Of a DNA stretch of 64,000 nt, positions 44,254 to 53,167 are shown piece after piece (position 1 is the first letter of the stretch; each line of letters begins with the position of its first letter). The stretch spans positions 496,001 through 560,000 of the forward strand of contig NZ_FXUA01000002.1 of NCBI RefSeq assembly GCF_900182815.1. The letters run 5' to 3'. Made by a program: the position numbers and the translations under genes. Source of the DNA: Algoriphagus winogradskyi (GTDB taxonomy: Bacteria; Bacteroidota; Bacteroidia; Cytophagales; Cyclobacteriaceae). The notes below the pieces were generated by a model. It made no database searches. It saw nothing but the letters and a program-made list of their open reading frames with translations, and had not been told where the DNA came from.

Positions 44254-45399
44254 ATGTCACAAACTGCGATAAATAGAAACATTCTCCCTTCCATTAAAGA
44301 GCGTTTGTTCCGAAACAAAGCGATCCTGATTTTGGGGCCTAGGCAGGTTGGGAAAAGCACGCTTTGTGAAAAGTTATTGGAGGGAACCGGCCATACTTGG
44401 CTGTATCTAAATGGAGATGAGGCGGATGTGAGGTCTGAACTAACAGACACTACTGCTTCTCGGTTAAAAAATTTGTTGGGGGATCATAAGATCCTGTTTA
44501 TTGATGAAGCGCAGCGAATTCCCGGCATAGGTATAACACTGAAAATAGTCGTAGATCAGCTCAAAGATGTGCAAGTTATTGCTACAGGTTCATCGGCATT
44601 TGACTTGGTGAATTTGTCGAATGAGCCTTTGACCGGCAGAAAATTTGAATTCTTTCTATTCCCTCTAAGTTTTGGAGAAATGGTAAATCATCATGGCTTA
44701 TTGGCTGAAAAACGCCTGATCGAGCATCGTATGATTTATGGGTATTATCCAGAAATTGTGACGCATGCTGGTGAAGAAAAGGAGTTATTAAAACTTCTGG
44801 CGGGAAGCTATCTCTACAAAGATTTGTTGATGCTGGAACAAATCAAAAAGCCAATTTTACTTGAGAAATTGCTTAAAGCTCTGGCGCTTCAGCTTGGCAG
44901 TGAAGTTAATTACCATGAGTTAGGGCAATTAGTCGAAGCTGATAAGACCACCGTAGAAAAATATATAGATCTGCTGGAAAAGGCCTATGTCATCTTTAGA
45001 GTTCCCGCGTACAATAGAAATATAAGAACTGAATTAAAGAAGGGGAAGAAAATTTACTTCTATGATTGCGGGATCAGAAATGCGATTTTAGGGAACTTCA
45101 ATCCTTTTATAAACAGGACAGATGTGGGGCCGCTATGGGAAAATTACTATATCGTAGAACGGATGAAGTATCAGGCATATAACAACTCGGATGCTAACTA
45201 TTATTTCTGGAGAACTACGGCACAGCAGGAAATTGATTTTATAGAAGAGTCAGAAGAAGGTATGAAAGCCATAGAATGTAAGTGGAGCGAAAAATCCAAA
45301 GCCAGATTTCCCTCTACATTTACAGCTGCATACCCTGAGTCAACCCTAGGCCTAGTTACTCCTAAAAATATTGAAGAGATGTTAGGGTTTGAAAGATAG
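44254..45399 (+). CDS. AAA family ATPase with DUF4143 domain
   Basis: A 381-residue ATPase. Walker A is GPRQVGKST (28-36), Walker B KILFIDEAQRIPGIG (about 75-89), then an ATP-sensor stretch VIATGSSAFDL. The C-terminal DUF4143 part has a winged-helix-like segment (about 210-260) and a nuclease-like core with QQEIDFIEES...AIECKW, an E-x-K pattern of the PD-(D/E)XK superfamily. This family is common and of unknown function. The gene is isolated and its promoter is covered by perfect palindromes, suggesting self-repression or a sensor role. Confidence 0.9.
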   Translation: MSQTAINRNILPSIKERLFRNKAILILGPRQVGKSTLCEKLLEGTGHTWLYLNGDEADVRSELTDTTASRLKNLLGDHKILFIDEAQRIPGIGITLKIVVDQLKDVQVIATGSSAFDLVNLSNEPLTGRKFEFFLFPLSFGEMVNHHGLLAEKRLIEHRMIYGYYPEIVTHAGEEKELLKLLAGSYLYKDLLMLEQIKKPILLEKLLKALALQLGSEVNYHELGQLVEADKTTVEKYIDLLEKAYVIFRVPAYNRNIRTELKKGKKIYFYDCGIRNAILGNFNPFINRTDVGPLWENYYIVERMKYQAYNNSDANYYFWRTTAQQEIDFIEESEEGMKAIECKWSEKSKARFPSTFTAAYPESTLGLVTPKNIEEMLGFER

Positions 45400-45693
45400 G
45401 TTTTTACTGCAAACCTGCCAGCTTGTCACCCTTTCGTACCAAAGAATTATTTGTCGTTTGACTTTTAAGAGTTTTAAGTTTCATTATTCTAACAACATTC
45501 CGCCAATCTGCGAAATATCCTCTTTCGGTACGAAGGTTGTTTTAAAAATGTCAGGTTAACTAAGTTAAACCTGTATTTATCAAGTTATCAACATTAAAAA
45601 GCTGTAATTCAATTCTGATTTGTTTCCATTTCTGTCCCTCCACACGGGAGAGCCAGCTTCGGAAAAAATCAATTTAATATAAAAATAGTAGAA

Positions 45694-46506
45694 ATGTCTA
45701 AGCAAAGAATTCTCATCAAATATGGTGGGAATGCGATGATCAATCCCCAGTTGCAGCAAGAAATTGCAGCACAGATTTTTAAACTTCAGGAAGCGGGATT
45801 TGAAGTCATCATGGTACACGGCGGTGGACCATTTATTAATAAAGCACTGGAAAAAGCAGCCATCAAATCACAATTCGTGGATGGCCTCAGAGTGACGGAA
45901 GCCATTGCTTTCGCAGAAATCCAAAAAGCTCTGATCGGAGAAGTCAATGCAGACTTAATCTCCACACTAAATCAAAATAACCTAAAAGCTGTCGGTCTTT
46001 CCGGTAAAGACGGTGGAATGGTGCTGGCAAAAAAATATCAGCACAAAACTGCTGATGGAAGCACTGTGGACTTGGGTTTGGTAGGTGAGATCACACATAT
46101 AGATGATAAACTTATCAATTTGCTTTGCGAAGCTGGCTATGTTCCCGTGGTTGCTTGTGTGGCTGATGGCCTAGATGGAAATTCTTATAATATTAACGCA
46201 GATACCTTTGCCGGGAAACTTGCGGCAGCGGTAGACGCTGATCAGCTTATTGTCCTCACTGACGTGGATGGACTTTTCCTCAATTATCCTGATCCTGCAT
46301 CGATCATCCGCGAACTCAATGAAAGCGCTGTAAATGAACACATGGGATCGACGATTCAAGGCGGAATGATCCCTAAAATTCAATCTTGTATGCTGGCTTT
46401 GCAGGAAGGAGTGAAAAAAGCAATCATTCTAAATGGCACCAAGCCTGAGCAGATTGCACAGTATGTGATTGAAAATAAGCAAATTGGAACCACTTTGACC
46501 CTATAA
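45694..46506 (+). CDS. argB: Acetylglutamate kinase
   Basis: A 270-residue amino-acid kinase fold enzyme that phosphorylates N-acetylglutamate, the second step of arginine synthesis. KYGGNAMINPQL at the N terminus (ATP site), the MVHGGGPFINKAL glycine loop (about 46-58) and VVACVADGLDGNSYNINADTFAGKLA (about 153-178) are intact. It is the first gene of argB-argD-argC-argJ. The 294-base leader (45400-45693) has only an imperfect 45551-45572 inverted repeat and no clear E. coli-type ARG box. Confidence 0.94.
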   Translation: MSKQRILIKYGGNAMINPQLQQEIAAQIFKLQEAGFEVIMVHGGGPFINKALEKAAIKSQFVDGLRVTEAIAFAEIQKALIGEVNADLISTLNQNNLKAVGLSGKDGGMVLAKKYQHKTADGSTVDLGLVGEITHIDDKLINLLCEAGYVPVVACVADGLDGNSYNINADTFAGKLAAAVDADQLIVLTDVDGLFLNYPDPASIIRELNESAVNEHMGSTIQGGMIPKIQSCMLALQEGVKKAIILNGTKPEQIAQYVIENKQIGTTLTL

Positions 46507-46512
46507 AACACT

Positions 46513-47706
46513 ATGACAAATCAAGATTTATACACCAAAGACAGAGAGAATTACTTACCCACCTTTAATCGCTTTCCATTAGCTTTTATCAAAGGCAAAG
46601 GAAGTCGGCTTTGGGATGCAGATGGGAAAGAGTACATTGATTTATTGGCTGGTATAGCCGTGAATAACGTTGGACATTGCCATCCTAAAGTCGTGAAAGC
46701 GATTCAGGAGCAAGCAGCTCAATTGATGCATATTTCTAATTTTTTCGTGAGTCCTCAGCAAGTTGCGCTGAGCGAATTGCTGGTGAAAATCTCAGGATTG
46801 GATCGGGTTTTCCTGACCAACTCGGGAGCGGAATCTGTGGAAGGCGCGATCAAAATTGCCCGCAGATATGCCCATAAACATGGAAAAGGCGGGAAAGTGA
46901 TTTCCATGCATAATTCATTTCACGGTAGAACTTTAGCTACTATCGCTACAGGTCAGGAGAAATATCAACAAGGATTTGGGCCTATTCCAACTGGATTTGC
47001 TCAAGTTCCTTTTAATGATCTTGCAGCTGTGGAAGCTGCGATTGATAACGAAACTGCGGCAGTGATTGTTGAGCCTATCCAAGGTGAGGGAGGAGTTGTT
47101 CCTGCGGAAAAAGCGTATCTGCAAGGGTTGAGAAAGCTTTGTGACGAGAAGGGAATACTCTTGATTTTTGATGAGATTCAATGTGGCATTGGCCGAACAG
47201 GAAAATGGTTTGCCAAAGACCATTTTGGAGTACAACCAGATATCATGACTTTGGCCAAAGGCCTAGGTGGAGGAGCTCCAATTGGAGCAGTTCTATGTAA
47301 TGAGAAGGTGGCAAGTGCTATTGAGTTTGGCGATCACGGAACGACTTTCGGAGGAAATCCACTGGTTGCAGCTTCAGCGATAGCGACTATTGAGGTGATC
47401 AATGAGGAGCAGCTTTGCAAAAGAGCGAGTGAAACAAGCGAATGGTTGCAAGGGAAGCTGGCTGAATTGATAGCGAAGCATGAGGAGCTGGAGTCTGTAA
47501 GAGGATTAGGTCTCATGCTCGGAGTGAAAATGAAATCCGAAGCTAAGCCATATGTTTTGAGATTACTCGAAGAAGGAATTGTCGCCAATGCTACCGCAGG
47601 AAATATTTTGAGACTCGTACCGGCATTGAATATCAGCAGAGAGGAGCTGAATATTTTCTTAGAGAAACTTGACGAAATTTTAACCGAAACCCCTGTATCC
47701 GCCTAA
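46513..47706 (+). CDS. argD: Acetylornithine/N-succinyl-type aminotransferase (class III)
   Basis: A 397-residue PLP enzyme. NNVGHCHPKVVKAI (about 51-64), FDEIQCGIGRTG (about 219-230) and the PLP lysine in TLAKGLGGGAPIG (K249) are intact. In this operon it would convert N-acetylglutamate semialdehyde and glutamate to N-acetylornithine and 2-oxoglutarate. The start codon is 6 bases after argB; the stop is one base before the argC start region, so expression is coupled. Confidence 0.94.
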   Translation: MTNQDLYTKDRENYLPTFNRFPLAFIKGKGSRLWDADGKEYIDLLAGIAVNNVGHCHPKVVKAIQEQAAQLMHISNFFVSPQQVALSELLVKISGLDRVFLTNSGAESVEGAIKIARRYAHKHGKGGKVISMHNSFHGRTLATIATGQEKYQQGFGPIPTGFAQVPFNDLAAVEAAIDNETAAVIVEPIQGEGGVVPAEKAYLQGLRKLCDEKGILLIFDEIQCGIGRTGKWFAKDHFGVQPDIMTLAKGLGGGAPIGAVLCNEKVASAIEFGDHGTTFGGNPLVAASAIATIEVINEEQLCKRASETSEWLQGKLAELIAKHEELESVRGLGLMLGVKMKSEAKPYVLRLLEEGIVANATAGNILRLVPALNISREELNIFLEKLDEILTETPVSA

Positions 47707-47707
47707 T

Positions 47708-48751
47708 ATGAGCACGCAAAAATTAAAAGTAGCCATAGTTGGAGCATCTGGATTTACAGGTTCTGAGTTGGCGAGATTACTCCTGAATCACGAAGGAGTT
47801 TCTATAGAAATGATCACTTCTGAATCACACGTGGGCAAGCCATTTTCTGATTTGCACCCGCAATTTGTGGATAGATTAGATATTCCTTTGGTAAGTGCAG
47901 AGGAAGTGAGTAATAAAAATTTGGATGTGATTTACCTGGCTTTGCCTCATGGGGTTTCCATGGATTTTGTGGCAAAATGGAAGGATTCAGGAGCGAAGAT
48001 TATTGACCTTTCGGGTGATTTTAGACTTTCAACCAAGGAAGTTTACGAAGAATGGTACAATAAAAAGCATAGCTATCCAGAAGGATTTGCTACAGCAGTA
48101 TATGGTTTGCCAGAGCTTTTCGCAGATAAAATAAAGTCAGCAAGCCTCGTTGCAAATCCAGGTTGCTATCCAACTGCTTCTATATTGAGTATGGCTCCGC
48201 TTTTTGCGAAGCAGCTGGTCGAAGAAAAATCTCTGATCATCGATGCAAAGTCGGGTCTAACGGGAGCCGGGATTAAGGCGAGTGCTACGACACATTTTTC
48301 TAATGTCAATGAGAATTTCAAGGCTTACGGCATCGCTGGTCACAGGCATACAATAGAGATTGAAGAGCAATTGGGTGGATTGGCAGGTAGCCAAACTGCG
48401 GTTCAGTTTACTCCGCATTTATTACCTGTGGATAGAGGTATTTTGGTGACAGCTTATGCCAAAATCAAAGGCGAAATGAATCAGGCAAAATTGACGGAGA
48501 TCTACCGTGATTTTTACCAAGACAAGCCATTTGTAAGATTGAGGAATCAAGCTCCAGGGATCAAAGATGTGCGCGGAAGTCATTTTTGCGATGTGTTTCC
48601 AGTATGGGATGCTAGGACTGAGCGTGTGATTGTGATCTCGGTAATTGATAACTTGCTAAAAGGCGCAGCTAGTCAGGCGGTTCACAATATGAATTTAATG
48701 TTTGGTTTGTCAGAGGCAGAAGGGTTGAACCAAGTGCCATTAAAACCCTAA
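47708..48751 (+). CDS. argC: N-acetyl-gamma-glutamyl-phosphate reductase
   Basis: A 347-residue NADPH-dependent reductase that makes N-acetylglutamate semialdehyde. The Rossmann start VAIVGASGFTGSELARLL, the catalytic VANPGCYPTAS with cysteine C153, and GHRHTIEIE are present. It starts two bases after the argD stop. The order argB-argD-argC-argJ differs from the E. coli argCBH arrangement; argJ makes the pathway cyclic. Confidence 0.95.
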   Translation: MSTQKLKVAIVGASGFTGSELARLLLNHEGVSIEMITSESHVGKPFSDLHPQFVDRLDIPLVSAEEVSNKNLDVIYLALPHGVSMDFVAKWKDSGAKIIDLSGDFRLSTKEVYEEWYNKKHSYPEGFATAVYGLPELFADKIKSASLVANPGCYPTASILSMAPLFAKQLVEEKSLIIDAKSGLTGAGIKASATTHFSNVNENFKAYGIAGHRHTIEIEEQLGGLAGSQTAVQFTPHLLPVDRGILVTAYAKIKGEMNQAKLTEIYRDFYQDKPFVRLRNQAPGIKDVRGSHFCDVFPVWDARTERVIVISVIDNLLKGAASQAVHNMNLMFGLSEAEGLNQVPLKP

Positions 48752-48761
48752 GGAGACGGAA

Positions 48762-48802
48762 GACCGATATAGGTGACCGAAGTCGCCCAGATGCTAGCGT
48801 TA
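48762..48802 (+). repeat. Dispersed intergenic repeat, copy 2 (matches 25461-25502)
   Basis: Aligns to the reverse complement of 25461-25502 with about 33 of 41 bases identical. It is in the argC-argJ spacer, starting 11 bases after the argC stop. It contains GGTGACCGAAGT and ATGCTAG, both exact in the other copy. Confidence 0.72.
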
Positions 48803-48870
48803 AGCTGCTTTTATGATTAGTTAGTTTGCTGGCAATAAAGAGGATGTAAATAATCTTAATTTAAAAATAG

Positions 48871-50082
48871 ATGATCAAAAATATAACAAACGTACGCGGC
48901 ATTAAATGCTGGGGTGCGCATACTGGGGTAAAATCCATGAAAAGGGATTTGGCTATTATTTATTCAGAGGTTCCAGCAGCTGCTGCTGGTACATTGACAC
49001 AGAATAAAGTGCGTGCAGAGCCTATCAAAATAACAGAGAAAAACCTTGAAAACAACCGAGCTCAGGTAATCATCTGTAATGCAGGTAATGCCAATGCCTG
49101 TACAGGAGACCAAGGACGCGAAGGCGCAGAGGCAATGGTTCGCACGACTGCTGAGGCTCTGGGGATTCCTGAAGAAGATGTGATTGTAGCCTCTACAGGT
49201 ATTATCGGAGTGGAATTTCCTACCGAAGATGTAGTGGAAGGTCTGAAAGTCAATATTCCAAAACTAAGTGGAGAAATTAAGGCTGGGTCCTTTGTGGCTA
49301 ATGCCATTTTGACGACAGATACTTTCGCAAAGGAAGGATTTATTGAGTTTGAATATGAGGGAGTAAAGATCAATATGGGTGGTGTCGCCAAGGGGTCAGG
49401 AATGATTCATCCAAATATGGCAACCATGCTGGCTTTCGTGGTAACGGATTTTAATATTGATGAAAAACTATTGCAAGAGGCTGTTTCCTATTGTGTGGAT
49501 AGGTCTTTCAATATGATCACCGTAGATGGAGATACTTCTACAAATGATATGGTGGCTGTGATGGCAAATGGACTAGCCGGTAATAGAAAGGTGAATAGTA
49601 AAGACGATCCAGGGTATGAGATTTTCTTGGAGAAATTATTGGAAATCTTAACTCACCTAGCAAAGCTCATCGTGTCCGATGGTGAAGGAGCTTCCAAGTT
49701 TATCGAATATAGAGTGACTAATGCTAGAACTGAGGCGATTGCCAGAACTATAATTCGAGCCATATCGGATTCCACTTTGGTGAAAACTGCCATGTTTGGA
49801 CGTGACCCGAACTGGGGTAGAATTATAGCAGCAGCTGGTAATGCAGGTGTTTCATTTAACTATAAGAAGGTGAATCTGTTCATTGGTGATCAAAACCATC
49901 TGGTTCAGGTCTTGGATAAAGGGAATCCTGTAAATTTTGAGAAGTCTTACATGAAAAAGCTTCTTCGGGAATCTCACATACGAGTTAAACTAGAACTCAA
50001 TACTGGTGATGAAGAAGGTATAGGTTGGGGCTCTGATTTAACCACGGATTACGTGATGTTCAATTCAGTTTATACGACTTGA
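48871..50082 (+). CDS. argJ: Bifunctional ornithine acetyltransferase/N-acetylglutamate synthase
   Basis: A 403-residue Ntn-type enzyme that transfers the acetyl group from N-acetylornithine to glutamate, recycling acetyl in the arginine pathway. The autocleavage site KGSGMIHPNMATMLAF has the nucleophilic threonine T185, which becomes the N terminus of the beta chain; the C-terminal GRDPNWGRI and DLTTDYVMFN are the second-half signatures. It is separated from argC by 119 bases carrying a dispersed repeat and ends in a terminator. Presence of argJ shows a cyclic pathway; bifunctionality is not separable by eye. Confidence 0.93.
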   Translation: MIKNITNVRGIKCWGAHTGVKSMKRDLAIIYSEVPAAAAGTLTQNKVRAEPIKITEKNLENNRAQVIICNAGNANACTGDQGREGAEAMVRTTAEALGIPEEDVIVASTGIIGVEFPTEDVVEGLKVNIPKLSGEIKAGSFVANAILTTDTFAKEGFIEFEYEGVKINMGGVAKGSGMIHPNMATMLAFVVTDFNIDEKLLQEAVSYCVDRSFNMITVDGDTSTNDMVAVMANGLAGNRKVNSKDDPGYEIFLEKLLEILTHLAKLIVSDGEGASKFIEYRVTNARTEAIARTIIRAISDSTLVKTAMFGRDPNWGRIIAAAGNAGVSFNYKKVNLFIGDQNHLVQVLDKGNPVNFEKSYMKKLLRESHIRVKLELNTGDEEGIGWGSDLTTDYVMFNSVYTT

Positions 50083-50110
50083 TAAGTATTTTTCCTCAGG
50101 GGTAAAAGTT

Positions 50111-50141
50111 ATCCTGCTTCACCAGAAGCAGGATTTTTTTA
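50111..50141 (+). terminator. Terminator of argJ
   Basis: ATCCTGCTTC / GAAGCAGGAT with loop ACCA followed by seven T residues. Confidence 0.9.
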
Positions 50142-50148
50142 TGTGCTT

Positions 50149-50757
50149 CTAATCAATTCTCTCAAAAAACGCTTCTAGGTCTAGCTCAAAACCGGGGATG
50201 CAGGCTGAGCTTATTATATCACCATGAGAAAAGAGTCGCGAAGGCTGATATCTTCCATCTATTAAACTGTAAATTATCATGGTCTCTTCAGATGGATGAA
50301 TAATCCAGTATTCCTTGACACCGGACTCTTCATACACTTCATATTTGTTTCTTAACTCCTTCTTATTATTTCCTGGGGAAAGCACTTCTACTATCAGATC
50401 CGGCGCCCCGACACATCCTACTTCATCCAATTTGGAACGGTCACAAACCACACAGACATCTGGCTGGACTACTGTGAATATGTCTTCATTCTTTATGGAC
50501 TTAATGGGTAGGCGCACATCAAAAGGAGCGATAAATACTTCGCATGATTTCTTCTCCAGGAAGTTTAAAAGCTCTGAGCCTAATCGAAGCACAATTTTCT
50601 GATGCTTCATTCTTGGCGCAGCTGCAGCAGAACGAAACACTTTACCCTTGATGAGTTCGACCATTTCATCAGTCTCCCAAGTCAGATAGTCTGCATAGGA
50701 ATATATGCCGTATTCTGTAAATGGCTCTTTTACAAGATCTTTCTCCTCAGAATCCAT
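50149..50757 (-). CDS. Uma2 family (PD-(D/E)XK-like) protein
   Basis: A 202-residue Uma2/DUF820 family protein of usual length. The core PDLIVEVLSPGNNKKELRNKYEVYEESGVKEYWIIHP (about 118-155) contains the conserved Glu and Lys of a restriction-endonuclease-like fold; function is unproven in most cases. The family is highly expanded in cyanobacteria and occurs sporadically elsewhere, so gene gain is plausible. It lies 76 bases downstream of the FAD-dependent oxidoreductase on the same strand and is probably not part of that pathway. Confidence 0.87.
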   Translation of the reverse strand: MDSEEKDLVKEPFTEYGIYSYADYLTWETDEMVELIKGKVFRSAAAAPRMKHQKIVLRLGSELLNFLEKKSCEVFIAPFDVRLPIKSIKNEDIFTVVQPDVCVVCDRSKLDEVGCVGAPDLIVEVLSPGNNKKELRNKYEVYEESGVKEYWIIHPSEETMIIYSLIDGRYQPSRLFSHGDIISSACIPGFELDLEAFFERID

Positions 50758-50833
50758 AGGAGCAATTTAATGAAATGGCTTGAAAAAAACAGTAACTATA
50801 AAAGTCCATTGAGATTCTTAAAACTCAAAGGAC

Positions 50834-52081
50834 TCACGCATATCTGCCCACTTCAAACCCTTTCAATTCCAAAGTGGTGTCTTTTTGCTGGTGCAATTCA
50901 CTGATGATTTTTCCGGAAGCTGGAGCTAAACTTACACCCATCATCGAGTGCCCTGAGTTCACCATGACATTGGAGTAGCCAGGAGCAAAACCTATATAGG
51001 GAAGTCCATCAGGCGAGCAGGGTCTTAAACCTTTCCAAATTTTATTTTCTTCAGGGAATTTGGCTTCAAACCCAGGGTAATAGCGATTGATGGATTCGAA
51101 GATTCCCTTCACACGATTCAGATTTATTTTTTGATTAGTGCCAGCAATTTCCATCGTTCCACCAAAACGAATTTGCTCGCCATAAGGGCTGACAGCGACT
51201 TTCATCTCAGTGAGAATTGAGGACTGCATGATCTCAGGCTTGTTTTCTTGTAGAAAAGAATACCCCTTTCCTCCCATCATAGGAAGAGTAAAACCTAACA
51301 AATCAGCTAGTTCACCAGACCAAGAACCTCCACAAAGAATTACTTTCTCTACTTCAATTTTTCCTTGATCTGTAAGTACAGCATTCACTGAGTTTCCACT
51401 TTTTTCAAAACCAGTGACTTGTGTATTTGGGAGAAATTTGACTCCTTTTTGTAGTAAGTAACTTTTCAGGAACCCATACAATTTCCCTGGGTCTAAATGT
51501 GCATCGCCGGGAAATCGTACGGCACCACGTGCTTTTACTTCTAGGTTTGGTTCGAAGGTGCGAATGTCATCTGGAGTTAAAATATCAGCCTGTAAGCCAT
51601 TTGCATTTGCCAGGTGTGCAAATTCAATTTCCTCCTTCTCAACTGCCTCAGTCTGATAGATCATCATCAATCCTTTCTCTTGCAAAGCAATCTGAGAGTC
51701 TGGATGCTCATCACGAAACTCCTGGTAAAGCGCCTTACTGAGTAAACTTAGATTTTTCAATACAGGAACAGATCGCTCCACATGCGCAGGACTAGAAGCT
51801 TTATAAAACTGGTAGCACCATTTCAGCAGTTTAGCATCAAGTCGAGGATGAATATAGAATGGGCTTTTGGAAGAAAACATCCAGGAAATACCCTTGCTAA
51901 TCATGCCTGGAGCGGCCAAAGGAATTATATGGCTAGGTACGATCATGCCAGCATTGCCAGTGGAGCAATTCACCTGCATGTCGCCTTGATCAATTACCTG
52001 TACTTCTATTCCTTCTTTTTGAAGAAAATAGGCTGTAAAAAGGCCGATTACTCCGCCGCCGATGATGATTGTTGGTTTCAT
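50834..52081 (-). CDS. FAD-dependent oxidoreductase, D-hydroxyproline dehydrogenase/DadA-like
   Basis: A 415-residue FAD enzyme of the DAO/DadA family. The dinucleotide site is IIIGGGVIGLFTA near the N terminus; the C-terminal RPCSPDGLPYIG and NVMVNSGHSMMGVSLAPA motifs are typical of D-amino-acid dehydrogenases. In this operon it would oxidise cis-4-hydroxy-D-proline to 1-pyrroline-4-hydroxy-2-carboxylate. The ATG at 52081 (MKPTIII) is used; a longer frame runs through a repeated-word spacer. It is downstream of the epimerase gene, 81 bases away. Confidence 0.85.
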   Translation of the reverse strand: MKPTIIIGGGVIGLFTAYFLQKEGIEVQVIDQGDMQVNCSTGNAGMIVPSHIIPLAAPGMISKGISWMFSSKSPFYIHPRLDAKLLKWCYQFYKASSPAHVERSVPVLKNLSLLSKALYQEFRDEHPDSQIALQEKGLMMIYQTEAVEKEEIEFAHLANANGLQADILTPDDIRTFEPNLEVKARGAVRFPGDAHLDPGKLYGFLKSYLLQKGVKFLPNTQVTGFEKSGNSVNAVLTDQGKIEVEKVILCGGSWSGELADLLGFTLPMMGGKGYSFLQENKPEIMQSSILTEMKVAVSPYGEQIRFGGTMEIAGTNQKINLNRVKGIFESINRYYPGFEAKFPEENKIWKGLRPCSPDGLPYIGFAPGYSNVMVNSGHSMMGVSLAPASGKIISELHQQKDTTLELKGFEVGRYA

Positions 52082-52162
52082 ATTTTTGTACCAGGTACCA
52101 TGTACAAAGTACCAAGTCAAGTCACAAAGACATTGTACTTGGGACATTGTACTTTGTACAAT
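52082..52162. repeat. Word-repeat spacer between epimerase and oxidoreductase genes
   Basis: The words GTACC, GTACAAAGTACC and GTACTTTGTAC recur; TGTACAAAGTACCAAGTC on the left pairs with the reverse complement of GACATTGTACTTTGTACA on the right (about 15 of 18 positions). It fills the spacer inside an apparent operon. Confidence 0.65.
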
Positions 52163-53167
52163 TTAAATCACTTGGAATCCATGTACATAGGGATCATCGT
52201 CATCAAGAATGATGGTGTTATATCCGTAAACTTTTGCCCAGCCTTCTATACTTGGAATAATGGCTGGTTTACCAGCTATTTCTGTTTCTTCTTCTATTCT
52301 TCCGATGAATTTGGAACCAATGAAGCTCTCGTGAATGAAATCTTCTCCCGGTTTCAATAATCCTTTTGCATACCATTGAGCTAGACGAGCTGAAGTTCCC
52401 GTGCCGCAAGGCGAGCGGTCGATTGCCTTGTCACCGTAAAAGACCGCATTGCGAGCTGTACTCGTAGGATCGAGGGTTTTTCCAGTCCAAAGCACATGGG
52501 AAAGTCCTTTGATCGCGGGATGCTCAGGATGGACAAACTCGTATTTCTCATTCATCTTCTTTCGAAGAGAGCGAGCCATGGAGATCAATTGTTCTGCTTT
52601 GAAATGCTCCAGTCCAGGAAAATTCTCCTGTGGATCCACGATGCAATAAAAGTTGCCACCATAAGAAACATCCACTGTCAATTTTCCCAATTCGTCAGAT
52701 TCTATTTCCAAACCCTCATTTGCAAGGAAGCTTTTGACATTCGTCAGCTTGACGGACTTGACTTTTCTGCCGTCTTGCTTGTACTCCACGAGAACTAATC
52801 CGGCGGGAGTCTCCAGTCTAAGCTTCCCTGGAGTTTTAGGGTAAATCAATCCTTCCTCAATAGCAATCGTCACCGTGCCGATCGTACCATGTCCACACAT
52901 GGGTAGGCAACCGCTGGTCTCAATAAATAGCACTGCTACGTCATTCTCAGGATTGTGTGGAGGGAAAAGCATCGACCCAGACATCATATCATGACCTCGA
53001 GGTTCAAACATCAATCCCGTCCTGATCCAGTCTAAATTGTCTAGAAAATACTGGCGCTTTTCCAGCATATTGTCTCCTTTCAAAAAGGGAACTCCGCCCG
53101 AAACTACCCGCACCGGATTGCCACAAGTATGGGCATCGATGCAGGAGAAAGTGTGTCGTGTTGACAT
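52163..53167 (-). CDS. 4-hydroxyproline 2-epimerase (proline racemase family)
   Basis: A 334-residue proline-racemase-fold enzyme with both catalytic cysteines, MCGHGTIG (C91) and DRSPCGTGTSA (C254). A Cys/Cys pair marks racemases/epimerases; trans-3-hydroxyproline dehydratases have Ser/Thr at the first position. With the FAD enzyme, DHDPS-like and aldehyde dehydrogenase neighbours the likely substrate is trans-4-hydroxy-L-proline, converted to cis-4-hydroxy-D-proline. Proline racemase itself cannot be excluded by sequence alone. Confidence 0.88.
   Translation of the reverse strand: MSTRHTFSCIDAHTCGNPVRVVSGGVPFLKGDNMLEKRQYFLDNLDWIRTGLMFEPRGHDMMSGSMLFPPHNPENDVAVLFIETSGCLPMCGHGTIGTVTIAIEEGLIYPKTPGKLRLETPAGLVLVEYKQDGRKVKSVKLTNVKSFLANEGLEIESDELGKLTVDVSYGGNFYCIVDPQENFPGLEHFKAEQLISMARSLRKKMNEKYEFVHPEHPAIKGLSHVLWTGKTLDPTSTARNAVFYGDKAIDRSPCGTGTSARLAQWYAKGLLKPGEDFIHESFIGSKFIGRIEEETEIAGKPAIIPSIEGWAKVYGYNTIILDDDDPYVHGFQVI

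Noticed and set aside
45431..45536. CTTTCGTACCAAAG and CTTTCGGTACGAAG as ends of a mobile element
   Set aside because: The two words are only approximately inverted, enclose about 90 AT-rich bases without ORF, and show no target duplication.
45551..45572. Imperfect palindrome upstream of argB as an arginine operator
   Set aside because: It is gapped, does not resemble the known ArgR box, and lies more than 100 bases from the start; no evidence supports regulation by arginine.
51782..52360. 192-codon plus-strand frame across the oxidoreductase, spacer and epimerase region
   Set aside because: It runs over two well supported minus-strand genes and a word-repeat spacer and has no protein-like motifs.
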